Under the pieces are notes generated by a model. The model worked only from the letters and a program-made list of their open reading frames with translations. It was not told the DNA's origin and made no database searches. Below, one piece after another: positions 18,569 to 28,112 of a stretch of 64,000 nt of DNA. The DNA comes from Zobellella iuensis (GTDB lineage Bacteria; Pseudomonadota; Gammaproteobacteria; Enterobacterales; Aeromonadaceae), in contig NZ_JAERTZ010000018.1 of assembly GCF_016746085.1 (NCBI RefSeq), positions 310,001 through 374,000 on the forward strand. The letters are read 5' to 3'. Within the stretch, counting starts at the first letter, position 1, and every line of letters begins with the position of its first letter. The translations under genes and the position numbers were made by a program.

Positions 18569-20491
18569 ATGGGAATCTTCGAGCACTACCAAACGCGCTA
18601 TGAGAAAGCCAAGGAAGAAGAGTACAGCCTGCAGGAATTCCTGGACATGTGCCGGGAAGACAAGGCTTGCTACGCCTCCGCTTCCGAACGTCTGCTGATG
18701 GCCATCGGTGAGCCGGAAATGATCGATACCGCCCAGGTACCGAGGTACAGCCGGCTTTTTTCCAACAGGGTCATTGCCCGCTATCCGGCCTTCGCCGAGT
18801 TTTATGGCATGGAAGACAGCATCGAACAGATTGTCTCCTACCTGAAGCATGCGGCCCAGGGCCTGGAAGAAAAGAAACAGATACTGTACCTCCTCGGCCC
18901 CGTCGGCGGGGGCAAGTCCTCTCTGGCCGAATGCCTTAAATCGTTGATGCAGAAAGTGCCCATTTACCGGCTCAAGGGCTCGCCGGTCAATGATCACCCT
19001 TTCTGCCTGTTCGACACGAATGAAGACGGCCCCGTCCTCGAGCAGGAATACGGTATCCCGCGCCGGTATCTGAGGCCCATCATGTCGCCCTGGGCAGTGA
19101 AACGGCTGCATGAATACGGGGGAGACATCACCCGTTTCCGGGTTGAAAAGGTCCACCCCTCGGTACTCGACCAGATAGCCGTCGCCAAAACCGAGCCCGG
19201 TGACGACAATAACCAGGATATCTCCTCCCTGGTCGGCAAGGTCGACATCCGCAAGCTTGAACACTATGCCCAGGATGATGCCGACGCTTACTCCTACTCC
19301 GGGGCCCTGTGCAAAGCCAACCAGGGCATGATGGAATTCGTCGAAATGTTCAAGGCACCGATCAAAGTGCTGCACCCTTTGCTCACCGCCACCCAGGAAG
19401 GGAACTACAACGGCACCGAGGGGCTTTCCGCCCTCCCCTTCGAAGGCATCATCCTGGCGCACTCCAATGAATCGGAGTGGCAACACTTCAAGCACAACAA
19501 GAATAACGAAGCCTTCCTCGACCGGGTGTACATCGTCAAGGTACCTTACTGCCTGCGCATCACCGAAGAGGTGGAGATCTACAAGAAGCTGCTGACCAAC
19601 AGCGAATTGTCCCAGGCCAAATGTGCCCCCGGTACCCTGGAAACCCTGGGACAGTTCACCGTGTTGTCGCGCCTGAAAGAGCCGGAAAACTCCAGCCTCT
19701 ATTCCAAGATGAGGGTCTACGACGGCGAAAGCCTGAAAGATACGGATCCCAAGGCCAAGTCCTATCAGGAATACCGGGACTATGCCGGGGTCGATGAAGG
19801 CATGACCGGGCTTTCTACCCGTTTCGCCTTCAAAATCCTGTCCCGGGTGTTCAACTTCGACCATGCCGAGGTGGCGGCCAACCCGGTGCACCTGTTCTAC
19901 GTGCTCGAGCAACAGATCGAGCGGGAGCAGTTCCCGCAGGATGTGCACGACCGCTACCTGGAATTCATCAAGGGCTATCTGATCCCCAAATACGTGGAGT
20001 TTATCGGCAAGGAAATCCAGACCGCCTACCTCGAGTCCTACTCCGAGTATGGTCAGAACATCTTCGATCGCTACGTGACCTATGCGGACTTCTGGATCCA
20101 GGATCAGGAATACCGGGATCCGGAAACCGGACAGCTGTTCGACCGCTCCGCCCTCAATGCCGAGCTGGAAAAAATCGAGAAACCGGCCGGGATCAGCAAT
20201 CCCAAGGACTTCCGTAACGAAATCGTCAACTTCGTATTACGGGCCAGGGCGAACAATGCCGGCAAGAATCCTAACTGGACCAGCTACGAGAAGCTCAGGA
20301 CCGTTATCGAGAAAAAAATGTTCTCCAATACCGAGGAGCTGCTGCCGGTCATTTCCTTCAACGCCAAGACCAGTGCCGACGAGCAGAAGAAACACGACGA
20401 CTTTGTCGCTCGCATGATGGAAAAAGGTTATACCCGCAAACAGGTCCGGCTGCTGTCGGAGTGGTACCTGCGGGTACGTAAATCAACCTGA
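18569..20491 (+). CDS. yeaG: PrkA-family AAA serine protein kinase (YeaG)
   Basis: 640 aa stress-related kinase/ATPase, first gene of the widely conserved prkA-yeaH-spoVR trio, linked in E. coli to starvation survival. The start [25 protein letters not shown] aligns with E. coli YeaG and has a GGGGGAAAG ribosome-binding site; an in-frame extension to 18494 is not conserved. The Walker A motif GPVGGGKS is at residues 110-117. The C-terminal half carries the PrkA kinase-like domain ending [26 protein letters not shown]. In E. coli the yeaGH operon is induced under starvation by alternative sigma factors; I could not define a promoter here. Confidence 0.93.
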   Translation: MGIFEHYQTRYEKAKEEEYSLQEFLDMCREDKACYASASERLLMAIGEPEMIDTAQVPRYSRLFSNRVIARYPAFAEFYGMEDSIEQIVSYLKHAAQGLEEKKQILYLLGPVGGGKSSLAECLKSLMQKVPIYRLKGSPVNDHPFCLFDTNEDGPVLEQEYGIPRRYLRPIMSPWAVKRLHEYGGDITRFRVEKVHPSVLDQIAVAKTEPGDDNNQDISSLVGKVDIRKLEHYAQDDADAYSYSGALCKANQGMMEFVEMFKAPIKVLHPLLTATQEGNYNGTEGLSALPFEGIILAHSNESEWQHFKHNKNNEAFLDRVYIVKVPYCLRITEEVEIYKKLLTNSELSQAKCAPGTLETLGQFTVLSRLKEPENSSLYSKMRVYDGESLKDTDPKAKSYQEYRDYAGVDEGMTGLSTRFAFKILSRVFNFDHAEVAANPVHLFYVLEQQIEREQFPQDVHDRYLEFIKGYLIPKYVEFIGKEIQTAYLESYSEYGQNIFDRYVTYADFWIQDQEYRDPETGQLFDRSALNAELEKIEKPAGISNPKDFRNEIVNFVLRARANNAGKNPNWTSYEKLRTVIEKKMFSNTEELLPVISFNAKTSADEQKKHDDFVARMMEKGYTRKQVRLLSEWYLRVRKST

Positions 20492-20513
20492 TGGAAGGAT
20501 GTTGGGGGAAACT

Positions 20514-21782
20514 ATGGCGCATTTTATCGACAGACGACTAAATGGCCGCAACAAAAGCGCTGTCAACCGACAGCGCTTTATCCGCCGCTACAAACAACAA
20601 CTCAAAAAGGCGGTGTCGGACGCGGTACTGAAACGCAGTATTCAGGATATCGACAAGGGCGAGAGTGTCTCCATTCCCACCCGCGATATCTCCGAGCCCT
20701 TTTTTCACCAGGGCAAGGGCGGTAAACGAGAGCAGGTTCATCCGGGTAACGATCAATTTATCACCGGCGACCGGGTCGAACGCCCCCTGGGGGGTGGCGG
20801 CAAAGGCGGCGGCCAGGGGGAGGCCAGCAACCAGGGCGACGGCGAAGACGATTTCGTGTTCGAGATCTCCAAGGACGAGTACCTGGACCTGCTGTTCGAC
20901 GGCCTGGAACTGCCCAACCTGGAGAAAAACAAGCTCAACAAGATCAGTGAAATGAAAACCTTCCGTGCCGGCTACACCTCGGACGGGGTTCCGGCCAACA
21001 TCAATATAGTGCGCTCCTTGCGCCAGTCCCTGGCCCGGCGCACCGCGCTGCAGGCCGGCAAGAAGAAAAGCGTGGTCGAGCTGGAGCTGGAGCTGGCCGA
21101 ACTCGGCAAGCGGCCGGCGGAAAACTATGCCCGGATCCAGGATATCGAAGAGGAAATTCTCAACCTAAAACGCCGTATCGCGGCGGTCCCCTTTATCGAT
21201 ACCTTCGATCTCCGCTTCAATAACTTTGTCAAACGTCCCATTCCTTCTACCCAGGCGGTGATGTTCTGCCTGATGGACGTGTCCGGCTCCATGGATCAAG
21301 CCACCAAGGACATGGCCAAGCGTTTTTATCTGCTGCTCTACCTGTTCCTGACCCGGACCTACAAGAATGTGGACGTGGTCTTTATCCGTCACCATACCCA
21401 AGCCAAGGAGGTGGACGAACAGGAGTTTTTCTACTCCCAGGAAACCGGGGGCACCATCGTCTCCAGCGCACTGCAGCTGATGAAAGAGGTGATGCTGGAG
21501 CGCTATCCGGCCGACCAGTGGAATATCTACGCGGCGCAGGCTTCCGACGGCGACAACTGGGCCGATGACTCCCCCCTGTGCCGGCAACTGCTGTACAACG
21601 ATATCATGCCGCTGGTGCGTTACTATGCCTACATCGAAATCACCAACCGGGCCCACCAGACGCTGTGGCACGAATACGAAACCATAGCGCGCAGTTTTTC
21701 CAACTTCGCGATGGAGCACATTCGTTCGGTAGAAGACATCTATCCCGTGTTCCGGGAACTGTTCAAGAAACAAGCGGCATGA
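20514..21782 (+). CDS. yeaH: YeaH/YhbH family VWA-like protein (DUF444)
   Basis: 422 aa. The N-terminal [31 protein letters not shown] is the family signature. A Gly-rich linker (about residues 88-103) precedes a VWA-like domain whose MIDAS motif DVSGSMD starts at Asp255. The start MAHFIDRR lies 22 bases after yeaG; the longer frame from 20499 is not conserved. The protein is encoded in the same operon as the PrkA kinase and the SpoVR protein and probably acts with them. Molecular role unknown. Confidence 0.92.
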   Translation: MAHFIDRRLNGRNKSAVNRQRFIRRYKQQLKKAVSDAVLKRSIQDIDKGESVSIPTRDISEPFFHQGKGGKREQVHPGNDQFITGDRVERPLGGGGKGGGQGEASNQGDGEDDFVFEISKDEYLDLLFDGLELPNLEKNKLNKISEMKTFRAGYTSDGVPANINIVRSLRQSLARRTALQAGKKKSVVELELELAELGKRPAENYARIQDIEEEILNLKRRIAAVPFIDTFDLRFNNFVKRPIPSTQAVMFCLMDVSGSMDQATKDMAKRFYLLLYLFLTRTYKNVDVVFIRHHTQAKEVDEQEFFYSQETGGTIVSSALQLMKEVMLERYPADQWNIYAAQASDGDNWADDSPLCRQLLYNDIMPLVRYYAYIEITNRAHQTLWHEYETIARSFSNFAMEHIRSVEDIYPVFRELFKKQAA

Positions 21783-21789
21783 GGTGACT

Positions 21790-23313
21790 ATGGCAGAAGC
21801 AATCGCGAAAACCCGGCCACTCAGCGACGGTCCCGACTGGACCTTTGAACTGCTAGAAGCCTACCACCAGGAGATTGCCCGTATCGCCACCGGCTACGGG
21901 CTCAGTACCTATCCGAACCAGATAGAGATCATCACCGGCGAGCAGATGATGGATGCCTATTCCAGCATCGGCATGCCGATCGGTTACCATCACTGGTCTT
22001 ACGGCAAGAAATTCATCCAGACCGAACAGACCTACAAGCGTGGCCAGATGGGCCTGGCCTACGAAATCGTGATCAATTCCAATCCCTGCATCGCCTACCT
22101 GATGGAAGAAAACACCATGCCGATGCAAGCACTGGTGATCGCTCACGCCTGTTATGGCCACAATTCCTTCTTCAAGAACAACTACCTGTTCAAAACCTGG
22201 ACCGATGCCGAGTCGATCATCGACTACCTGCTGTTCGCCAAAAACTATATCAACGAATGTGAAGAAAAATACGGGGTCGCCGAAGTCGAGGCCATCCTCG
22301 ACAGCTGTCACGCCCTGATGAATTACGGGGTAGACAGGTATAAGCGGCCGCAAAAGCTGTCACTGGCGGAGGAGCGGCGCCGGCAGAAAGCCCGTGAAGC
22401 CTACCTGCAAACCCAGGTCAACGAATTGTGGCGTACCCTGCCCCGCATGGATGATGCCAAGCAGGTCAAGAAGCTGCGCTATCCCCGCGAGCCGGAAGAG
22501 AACATCCTGTACTTTATCGAGAAGCACGCGCCCCTGCTCGAACCCTGGCAACGGGAAATCGTACGCATCGTGCGCAAGATCAGCCAGTATTTCTACCCGC
22601 AGAAACAAACCCAGGTGATGAACGAAGGCTGGGCCACGTTCTGGCATTACACCATTACCCAGCATATGTACGACGAGGGGCTGGTGACCGACCGCTTTAT
22701 GCTGGAAGTGCTGCACAGCCACACCAACGTCATCTTCCAGCCGTCCTACAACAGCCGCTACTATTCCGGCATCAACCCCTATGCCCTGGGCTTTGCCATG
22801 TTCCAGGATCTGCGCCGCATCTGCGAGCACCCGACGGAGGAAGACAGGGCCTGGTTCCCGGATATCGCCGGATCGGATTGGGTCAAGACCCTGCACTTTG
22901 CCATGGAGAACTTCAAGGACGAAAGCTTTATCAGCCAGTTCCTGTCGCCCAAGGTCATGCGCGACTTTCATCTGTTCGCGGTGGCCGACGACGATACCCG
23001 CAATTACCTGGAAATTTCGGCCATTCACGACGAGCTGGGCTACCGCCAGTTGCGCCAGACCCTGTCGAACCAGTACAACCTGTCCAACCTGGAGCCCAAC
23101 CTGCAGGTCTACAACGTAGAAGTGAAGGGGGACCGCTCCCTGACCCTGCGCCATGTGCCTCACAATCGCATCCCCTTGGCGGAGTCACGTCATCAAGTAC
23201 TCAAGCATGTGCATCGCCTGTGGGGCTTCGATGTGCTCCTCGAGCAGGAAGAACCGGACGACGGCGCCACCATCATCGGCCGTTGCCCGGAGAAATCCCC
23301 TTCCTCCATCTAA
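21790..23313 (+). CDS. ycgB: SpoVR family protein (YcgB)
   Basis: 507 aa cytoplasmic SpoVR-like protein. The N-terminal half is rich in conserved His, Cys, Glu and Tyr: GYHHWSYGKKF, ACYGHNSFFKNNYLF and QVMNEGWATFWHY, the last resembling a metal-binding helix. The start at ATG 21790 is preferred over the GTG two codons upstream because GAGG precedes it by five bases. It begins 7 bases after yeaH, completing the yeaG-yeaH-ycgB operon that in E. coli is split between two loci. A terminator hairpin follows directly. Confidence 0.92.
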   Translation: MAEAIAKTRPLSDGPDWTFELLEAYHQEIARIATGYGLSTYPNQIEIITGEQMMDAYSSIGMPIGYHHWSYGKKFIQTEQTYKRGQMGLAYEIVINSNPCIAYLMEENTMPMQALVIAHACYGHNSFFKNNYLFKTWTDAESIIDYLLFAKNYINECEEKYGVAEVEAILDSCHALMNYGVDRYKRPQKLSLAEERRRQKAREAYLQTQVNELWRTLPRMDDAKQVKKLRYPREPEENILYFIEKHAPLLEPWQREIVRIVRKISQYFYPQKQTQVMNEGWATFWHYTITQHMYDEGLVTDRFMLEVLHSHTNVIFQPSYNSRYYSGINPYALGFAMFQDLRRICEHPTEEDRAWFPDIAGSDWVKTLHFAMENFKDESFISQFLSPKVMRDFHLFAVADDDTRNYLEISAIHDELGYRQLRQTLSNQYNLSNLEPNLQVYNVEVKGDRSLTLRHVPHNRIPLAESRHQVLKHVHRLWGFDVLLEQEEPDDGATIIGRCPEKSPSSI

Positions 23314-23315
23314 AA

Positions 23316-23339
23316 AAACGCCTCCGTCAGGAGGCGTTT
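23316..23339. terminator. Bidirectional terminator between ycgB and fadR
   Basis: AAACGCCTCC-GTCA-GGAGGCGTTT, a perfect 10-base-pair stem flanked by A on the left and T on the right, lying between two convergent stops. Confidence 0.85.
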
Positions 23340-23341
23340 CA

Positions 23342-24055
23342 TCAGTTCTGCACCAGGCTGTCCGGCATATGCTCGCGCATATCGAGCCACAGCTTACCCG
23401 ACGCCTTGCCATATTCACGCACCGCTTCGGCCACCTCGTTCATCTTGCCGGCGGCAGCCAGGCCGGCCAAGGCCCGGTAGTAATCGGCGGCCAGGGTTCG
23501 GGCGGCGGCACGGGAAAAGTAATAACGCCCCACCCGGCAATAAAGGCCCCGGAAGCCATTGAGGATAAGCGCATAAATGGGGTTGCCGGAGGCGAACGCC
23601 AGTTGATGGTGGAACTCGTAGTCGAAGGCGGCGAAAGCATCGGCCTCGTCGGCCAACTGGGTCAGACCGGCCGCAGCACTGATCACCCGCTCCGGTGCGT
23701 TTTTCACCGCGCCGCGGATAAAGATGCTGCTGATATGGGTTCTGGCAGACAGCAACTGCTCGATAAGCTCAGGCACCTTTTCCTCGTCCAGACGGGCCAG
23801 GGTCTCCAGAATGTTCAGCCCCGACGTTTCCCAGAAATTGTTCACCCGGGTCGGCTTGCCATGCTGTATGGTCAGCCAGCCATCACGGGCCAGCCGCTGC
23901 AGTACCTCGCGCAGGGTGGTCCGGGTTACGCCGATCAGCTCCGACAATTCCCGTTCGGCGGGCAGGATAGAGCCCGGAGGAAATCGGCTGTTCCAGATGG
24001 ACTCTATGATATATTGTTCTGCAAAACTGGCTGGGCTTTGTGCCTTGATGACCAT
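23342..24055 (-). CDS. fadR: Fatty acid metabolism regulator FadR
   Basis: GntR-family, acyl-CoA-responsive regulator that represses fatty acid degradation and activates unsaturated fatty acid synthesis. 237 aa. The winged-helix N-terminus ([44 protein letters not shown] and following residues) is nearly identical to E. coli FadR through about residue 90, so the operator should be similar. The acyl-CoA-binding C-terminal domain (from about 95) is more divergent, with [21 protein letters not shown] conserved. Divergent from dsbB; the nhaB gene that lies beside fadR in E. coli is absent here. The likely target fadD lies 7 kb away. Confidence 0.95.
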   Translation of the reverse strand: MVIKAQSPASFAEQYIIESIWNSRFPPGSILPAERELSELIGVTRTTLREVLQRLARDGWLTIQHGKPTRVNNFWETSGLNILETLARLDEEKVPELIEQLLSARTHISSIFIRGAVKNAPERVISAAAGLTQLADEADAFAAFDYEFHHQLAFASGNPIYALILNGFRGLYCRVGRYYFSRAAARTLAADYYRALAGLAAAGKMNEVAEAVREYGKASGKLWLDMREHMPDSLVQN

Positions 24056-24185
24056 GCAACCACTCTGTTAAATACGTTAAGGCAGGCGAGACTGATGACG
24101 ATAATAACAGGGCAGACCAGTTTCTCACAAGCGTAACCACCCGGCCGATGTCGCCGTTCGTATTCTTTGACCTCATGAGGATCTG

Positions 24186-24701
24186 ATGTTGTACGACTTT
24201 TCCCGCTCCCGTTTTGCCTGGGCCCTGCTCACTGCCGGCAGCCTTGCGCTGCTGCTGATCGCCCTGCTTTTCCAGTATGCAAAGGGCTATCACCCCTGTG
24301 TCATGTGTGTCTACCAGAGAGCGGCCCTGATCGGCGTCATCTTCGCGGGCGTGCTGGGCTGGCTGATGCCCCGACACCGCTTGTTCAGCACCCTCGCCCT
24401 GCTGGGCTGGCTGGCGGCGTCCGCCAAGGGGTACCTGCTGGCGGAAGAGCACGTGGGTTACCAGCTCAACCCCTCCCCCTTCAACCAATGCTCCAGTTTT
24501 GCCGAATTTCCGGCCTGGGCCCCGCTGGACCGCTGGCTGCCGGCGCTGTTCCACCCCACCGGCGACTGTGCCGACGTGGACTGGTCCTGGCTCGGCTGGA
24601 GCATGCCCCAGTGGCTGATGGGCGTCTTCGCGGTGCTGGCGGGCCTGGCAGCCTTCTTTATTGTGGTACGACTGGCCGGTGCATTGAGGCGTGAGGCGTG
24701 A
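24186..24701 (+). CDS. dsbB: Disulfide bond formation protein DsbB
   Basis: Four-helix inner-membrane protein, 171 aa, that reoxidises DsbA and passes the electrons to quinone. Both redox pairs are present: CVMC at residues 38-41 and Cys102/Cys128 in the second periplasmic loop. Arg45 (YQRAAL), implicated in quinone binding in E. coli, is kept. It is divergent from fadR. Its last codons lie in a short tandem repeat. Confidence 0.95.
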   Translation: MLYDFSRSRFAWALLTAGSLALLLIALLFQYAKGYHPCVMCVYQRAALIGVIFAGVLGWLMPRHRLFSTLALLGWLAASAKGYLLAEEHVGYQLNPSPFNQCSSFAEFPAWAPLDRWLPALFHPTGDCADVDWSWLGWSMPQWLMGVFAVLAGLAAFFIVVRLAGALRREA

Positions 24702-24718
24702 GGCGTTCACGCCTTACG
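24687..24718. repeat. AGGCGTG tandem repeat and inverted repeat at the dsbB 3' end
   Basis: AGGCGTG occurs twice, followed by a third partial unit. The third unit forms a 22-base inverted repeat (CGTGAGGCGT-TC-ACGCCTTACG, one G-T pair) at 24697-24718. It spans the dsbB stop codon and lies just before the convergent ycgN stop. It lacks a T-run, so it is at best a weak terminator. Confidence 0.5.
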
Positions 24719-24726
24719 AAAGTCGG

Positions 24727-25161
24727 TTAGCTGGCCCAGGTAATGATATGGTCCTCCCAGTCGCCGGCCTGGGATTCGTGTACCACCTTGCCCCGCACCG
24801 ACTGGCCGGCCTTGTGCATGGCGCTCTTGGAGCCGGTGCGCAGCGGATGCCAGGAAGGCAAGGCTTTGCCCTCCGCCAGCAGCCGGTAGGCACAGGTAGA
24901 GGGTAGCCAGTAGTAGTCGGCCAGCTTGTCCCGGGTGATTTTAAGGCAGTCCGGGACCCGGGCAAAGCGGTTGACATAATCGCTGCAGGCGCAGCTGTGG
25001 GTATTGAGCAGCTCGCAGGCCACGTTGGTGTGCACCAGTTCATCGGTTTCTTCGTCGATAAGCTTGTTGAGGCAGCATTTGCCACAACCATCGCACAAGG
25101 CTTCCCACTCCCGGTCGGACATCTCTGCCAGGGACTTGCTATACCAAAAATCAGCCTGCAT
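24727..25161 (-). CDS. ycgN: YcgN/UPF0260 family cysteine-cluster protein
   Basis: 144 aa with a conserved cysteine cluster C23-x2-C26-x2-C29-C30 (LCDGCGKCC) and further Cys in [15 protein letters not shown] and [10 protein letters not shown]. This fits the UPF0260 (YkgJ-like zinc or iron-sulfur) family. Function unknown. Last gene of the leftward ycgL-ycgM-ycgN group, the same order as in E. coli beside minCDE; it starts 5 bases after ycgM. Confidence 0.9.
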   Translation of the reverse strand: MQADFWYSKSLAEMSDREWEALCDGCGKCCLNKLIDEETDELVHTNVACELLNTHSCACSDYVNRFARVPDCLKITRDKLADYYWLPSTCAYRLLAEGKALPSWHPLRTGSKSAMHKAGQSVRGKVVHESQAGDWEDHIITWAS

Positions 25162-25166
25162 GGGGA

Positions 25167-25829
25167 TTATCCTGCTACCTTGGCACTGAAGCGGTACTGG
25201 CCGTCCAGCTGCATGTCGAGTTCATCATGCGGCTTCAGCTCCGCCACCCCCTTGGGTGTACCGGTCAGCACCACGTCCCCGGGATTGAGGGTAAAGCAGC
25301 GGCTCATCTCCGCCAGCAGCTCACCGATGGACCACAACATCATGGCGGTATTTCCGGCCTGACGTTCCAATCCATTCACCTTCAGGGAAAAGTCGAGGTG
25401 CTGCAAGTCATCCAGTACTTCGGGCAAGGCAAAGGGGCTGATCGGGCAACTGCCGTCAAAGGCCTTGGCCCGTTCCCAGGGATGCCCCTTGGCCTTGAGC
25501 TGCTCCTGTACCTCGCGCAGGGTCAAATCCAGCGCCAGGCCGACCCCAACCACCGCTTCCAGGGCATGTCCCGGCTCGGTATGGCACAACCGCCGGCCGA
25601 CCAGCAAGGCCACTTCCAGCTCATGATGCACGGCGCCCTGGCCCTTGGGCAGCAGCAGGGGAACATCCAGTGCCACCAGGCTGGTCGCGGGTTTGATAAA
25701 CAGCAGGGGCTGTTCGGGCACCGGGTTATCAAGTTCCGCCGCGTGCTCTTTATAGCTGCGGCCCACGCACACCACCTTGCCCACGGCGTAAGGCAAGGGA
25801 TGTCCCTGTAAATCCAGATGTTGATACAT
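25167..25829 (-). CDS. ycgM: Fumarylacetoacetate hydrolase family protein (YcgM-like)
   Basis: 220 aa FAH-fold enzyme. The metal ligands are Glu70, Glu72 (HHELEVALL) and Asp101 (LALDLTLR). [16 protein letters not shown] and FKPATS-like FIKPATSLV at 44-52 are typical of acylpyruvase/oxaloacetate decarboxylase members such as human FAHD1 and bacterial YcgM. Substrate is inferred to be an acylpyruvate or oxaloacetate. It lies between ycgL and ycgN. Confidence 0.88.
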   Translation of the reverse strand: MYQHLDLQGHPLPYAVGKVVCVGRSYKEHAAELDNPVPEQPLLFIKPATSLVALDVPLLLPKGQGAVHHELEVALLVGRRLCHTEPGHALEAVVGVGLALDLTLREVQEQLKAKGHPWERAKAFDGSCPISPFALPEVLDDLQHLDFSLKVNGLERQAGNTAMMLWSIGELLAEMSRCFTLNPGDVVLTGTPKGVAELKPHDELDMQLDGQYRFSAKVAG

Positions 25830-25871
25830 ACGCGGCTCCTGTTCGGTAGGCGGCGGAACAAACGAGGTCGG

Positions 25872-26153
25872 TCAGCTCGGTGACTGGGGGGCCGAGGCCA
25901 GATGGGCCTTCAGTAAATTTTCCGGCGGTGGCGGCAACTGCAGATAGTACCCCTGGGTGCGCAAGGCCTGCCGGACTTTGTCGATGTCCGCCTGCGCCAG
26001 CCGGGCCTTGGTGGCCAGATTGACGATCATCGCCAGTTGCGGAGAGCCAAAGGTATCCAGCAAGGAGCCGGGCACGCGTGAAAAATCGTCGCGACGCTCG
26101 ATAAAAAGATAAGTATCGGCCTTTTTCGGGCTTTTATACACTACACACAACAT
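25872..26153 (-). CDS. ycgL: YcgL domain-containing protein
   Basis: 93 aa. The whole sequence matches the YcgL domain ([34 protein letters not shown]), a small fold of unknown function next to minC in many gammaproteobacteria. Divergent from minC, with 105 bases between start codons. First gene of ycgL-ycgM-ycgN. Confidence 0.9.
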   Translation of the reverse strand: MLCVVYKSPKKADTYLFIERRDDFSRVPGSLLDTFGSPQLAMIVNLATKARLAQADIDKVRQALRTQGYYLQLPPPPENLLKAHLASAPQSPS

Positions 26154-26159
26154 GTAAAT

Positions 26160-26168
26160 TGCTATAAT
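26160..26168 (+). promoter_or_regulatory. Extended -10 promoter of minCDE
   Basis: TGCTATAAT (TGn plus a perfect TATAAT) lies 90 bases before the minC start. No good -35 is visible, which is usual for extended -10 promoters. Confidence 0.5.
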
Positions 26169-26258
26169 CCGTCGGGTTTATTGCCAGTGAAGATGGCAAA
26201 CTATAACATCAGCTCGACCAATAACAAAAAGGATCGCATCCTCGGGGGAAAGCCGCTT

Positions 26259-26930
26259 ATGGCGGAGCGTGGCATCGAATTAAAAGGCAGTAGTTTTACC
26301 TTGTCGGTAGTCCATATTACCGATAACGACATTCAGCGGGTAAAGCAGCAGCTGGCGGAAAAAATTGCACAGGCACCGGAGTTCTTCCGGGCCGCGCCCT
26401 TGGTCATCAATATCGAAAAGCTCTCGCAGACACCCGACTTCAGTGCCCTGGCCAGCGCCATCAGGGAGCTTGAACTGGTGCCGGTCGGCGTCAGTGGTGT
26501 CCGGGACGAGTCGGCCCGTTCTGCCGCCCGGGCGGCCGGCCTGGCGGTGATGACCACCGGCAAGGTTCCCGTACAGGAAACCCCCGCCGCGCTGCTCAGC
26601 CAGCCCGGCACCAAGGTTCACCGTGGTCCGGTCCGGTCCGGCCAGCAGGTCTATGCTCCCAACGGCTCACTGGTTATCCTGGGAGCGGTCAGTAACGGGG
26701 CGGAAGTGATCGCGGACGACAGCATCCATATCTACGGCCAGCTGCGCGGCCGGGCCGTGGCCGGCGCCAAAGGCAACGACACGGCACGCATTTATTGTCA
26801 ACAGCTGATGGCGGAGCTGATTTCCATTGCCGGCCATTACCAGCTCAGCGATGGCCTGCAAGGTCCCAAATGGGAACAGGCTGTCAGTATTTCCCTGGCG
26901 GGCGAACAGTTAAAGTTCGACAGGCTCTAA
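26259..26930 (+). CDS. minC: Septum site-determining protein MinC
   Basis: Inhibitor of FtsZ ring assembly at the cell poles. Start MAERGIELKGSSFTLSV gives 223 aa and aligns with E. coli MinC; the open frame upstream to 26181 is not conserved. The N-terminal FtsZ-inhibitory domain (about 1-105) is followed by a linker and the C-terminal beta-helix domain (from about VHRGPVRSGQQVYAPNG) that binds MinD. First gene of the minCDE operon. Confidence 0.95.
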   Translation: MAERGIELKGSSFTLSVVHITDNDIQRVKQQLAEKIAQAPEFFRAAPLVINIEKLSQTPDFSALASAIRELELVPVGVSGVRDESARSAARAAGLAVMTTGKVPVQETPAALLSQPGTKVHRGPVRSGQQVYAPNGSLVILGAVSNGAEVIADDSIHIYGQLRGRAVAGAKGNDTARIYCQQLMAELISIAGHYQLSDGLQGPKWEQAVSISLAGEQLKFDRL

Positions 26931-26955
26931 TTTTACGACTTCTTAGGAACACACT

Positions 26956-27768
26956 ATGGCACGAATTATCGTCGTCACATCAGGTAAAGGAGGCGTGGGT
27001 AAAACCACTTCCAGCGCAGCCATCAGCACCGGTCTGGCCAAGCTGGGCCACAAGACGGTAGTGATCGATTTTGATATCGGGTTGCGCAACCTGGATCTTA
27101 TCATGGGGTGTGAACGTCGGGTGGTGTACGACTTTGTCAATGTCATCAACGGCGACGCCAACCTGAACCAGGCCCTCATCCGCGACAAACGGGTAGAACA
27201 GCTCTACATACTGCCCGCTTCCCAGACCCGGGACAAGGACGCCCTGACCCGGGACGGCGTCGAAAAAATACTCAACGACCTGGCGGCCATGGACTTCGAC
27301 TACATCATCTGCGACTCCCCCGCCGGCATCGAAACCGGTGCCCTGATGGCGCTCTATTTCGCCGATGAAGCCATCGTCACCACCAACCCGGAAGTGTCCT
27401 CGGTACGGGATTCCGATCGCATCCTGGGCATCCTTTCCTCCAAGTCCCGCCGCGCCGAGAAGGGCATGGAGCCCATCAAGGAGCACCTGCTGCTGACCCG
27501 CTACTCTCCCGAGCGGGTCAGCCGGGGCGACATGCTGAGCGTGCAGGACGTGCAGGAGATCCTCGCCATCCCGCTGCTGGGCGTGATCCCCGAGTCCCCG
27601 GCGGTGCTCAAGGCCTCCAACGCCGGTGAGCCGGTGATCCTGGACGAAGAATCCGATGCCGGCCAGGCCTATGCGGACACCGTGGCCCGCCTGCTGGGCG
27701 AAGAACGCGCCTTCCGCTTCCTCGAGGAGGAAAAGAAGGGATTTTTCAGCCGATTTTTTGGGAGTTAA
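26956..27768 (+). CDS. minD: Septum site-determining ATPase MinD
   Basis: Membrane-cycling ATPase that recruits MinC and oscillates with MinE. 270 aa, matching E. coli. The deviant Walker A motif SGKGGVGKTTS carries both signature lysines, Lys11 and Lys16. The C-terminal amphipathic membrane-targeting helix (FLEEEKKGFFSRFFGS) is intact. It lies 25 bases after minC and 3 bases before minE. Confidence 0.98.
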   Translation: MARIIVVTSGKGGVGKTTSSAAISTGLAKLGHKTVVIDFDIGLRNLDLIMGCERRVVYDFVNVINGDANLNQALIRDKRVEQLYILPASQTRDKDALTRDGVEKILNDLAAMDFDYIICDSPAGIETGALMALYFADEAIVTTNPEVSSVRDSDRILGILSSKSRRAEKGMEPIKEHLLLTRYSPERVSRGDMLSVQDVQEILAIPLLGVIPESPAVLKASNAGEPVILDEESDAGQAYADTVARLLGEERAFRFLEEEKKGFFSRFFGS

Positions 27769-27771
27769 CCT

Positions 27772-28071
27772 ATGTCTCTACTGGACTATTTTCGTTCAAG
27801 AAAGCCCCAAAACAGCGCTAAGATCGCCAAAGAGCGTCTGCAGATCATTGTTGCCCACGAACGTAGCCAGCGGGATACCCCGGATTATCTGCCGCAGTTA
27901 AAACAGGATATATTGGACGTTATCCGTAAATATGTGGACATCGATCTCGATCAGATCTCGGTCCAGCTTGATCAGAAAGGGGACAACCTGTCGGTGCTGG
28001 AGCTGAACATCATGCTGCCCGAGCCGGAAGACAAGGATAAGGACAAAGAAAAAGACAAGGTCGGTCTGTAA
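27772..28071 (+). CDS. minE: Cell division topological specificity factor MinE
   Basis: Stimulates MinD ATPase and restricts MinC to the poles. 99 aa, longer than E. coli MinE (88). The N-terminal membrane/MinD-binding segment [10 protein letters not shown] and the dimerisation region are conserved. The extra length is a charged Lys/Asp/Glu-rich tail (KDKDKEKDK) without family similarity. Last gene of the min operon, followed by a terminator. Confidence 0.95.
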   Translation: MSLLDYFRSRKPQNSAKIAKERLQIIVAHERSQRDTPDYLPQLKQDILDVIRKYVDIDLDQISVQLDQKGDNLSVLELNIMLPEPEDKDKDKEKDKVGL

Positions 28072-28076
28072 AGGAC

Positions 28077-28103
28077 AAGGGGCGCCCAGGCGCCCCCTTT
28101 TCT
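28077..28103. terminator. Terminator between minE and rnd
   Basis: GGGGCGCC-CA-GGCGCCCC stem followed by CTTTTCTT, 5 bases after the minE stop and 10 bases before the convergent rnd stop. Confidence 0.75.
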
Positions 28104-28112
28104 TCTACTCTT

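Noticed and set aside
20502..20522. AGGATGTTGGGGGAAAC upstream of yeaH as a degenerate Ter site
   Set aside because: It fits only the loose pattern GnATGTTG, and the GGGGGAAAC part is explained as the ribosome-binding site of yeaH.
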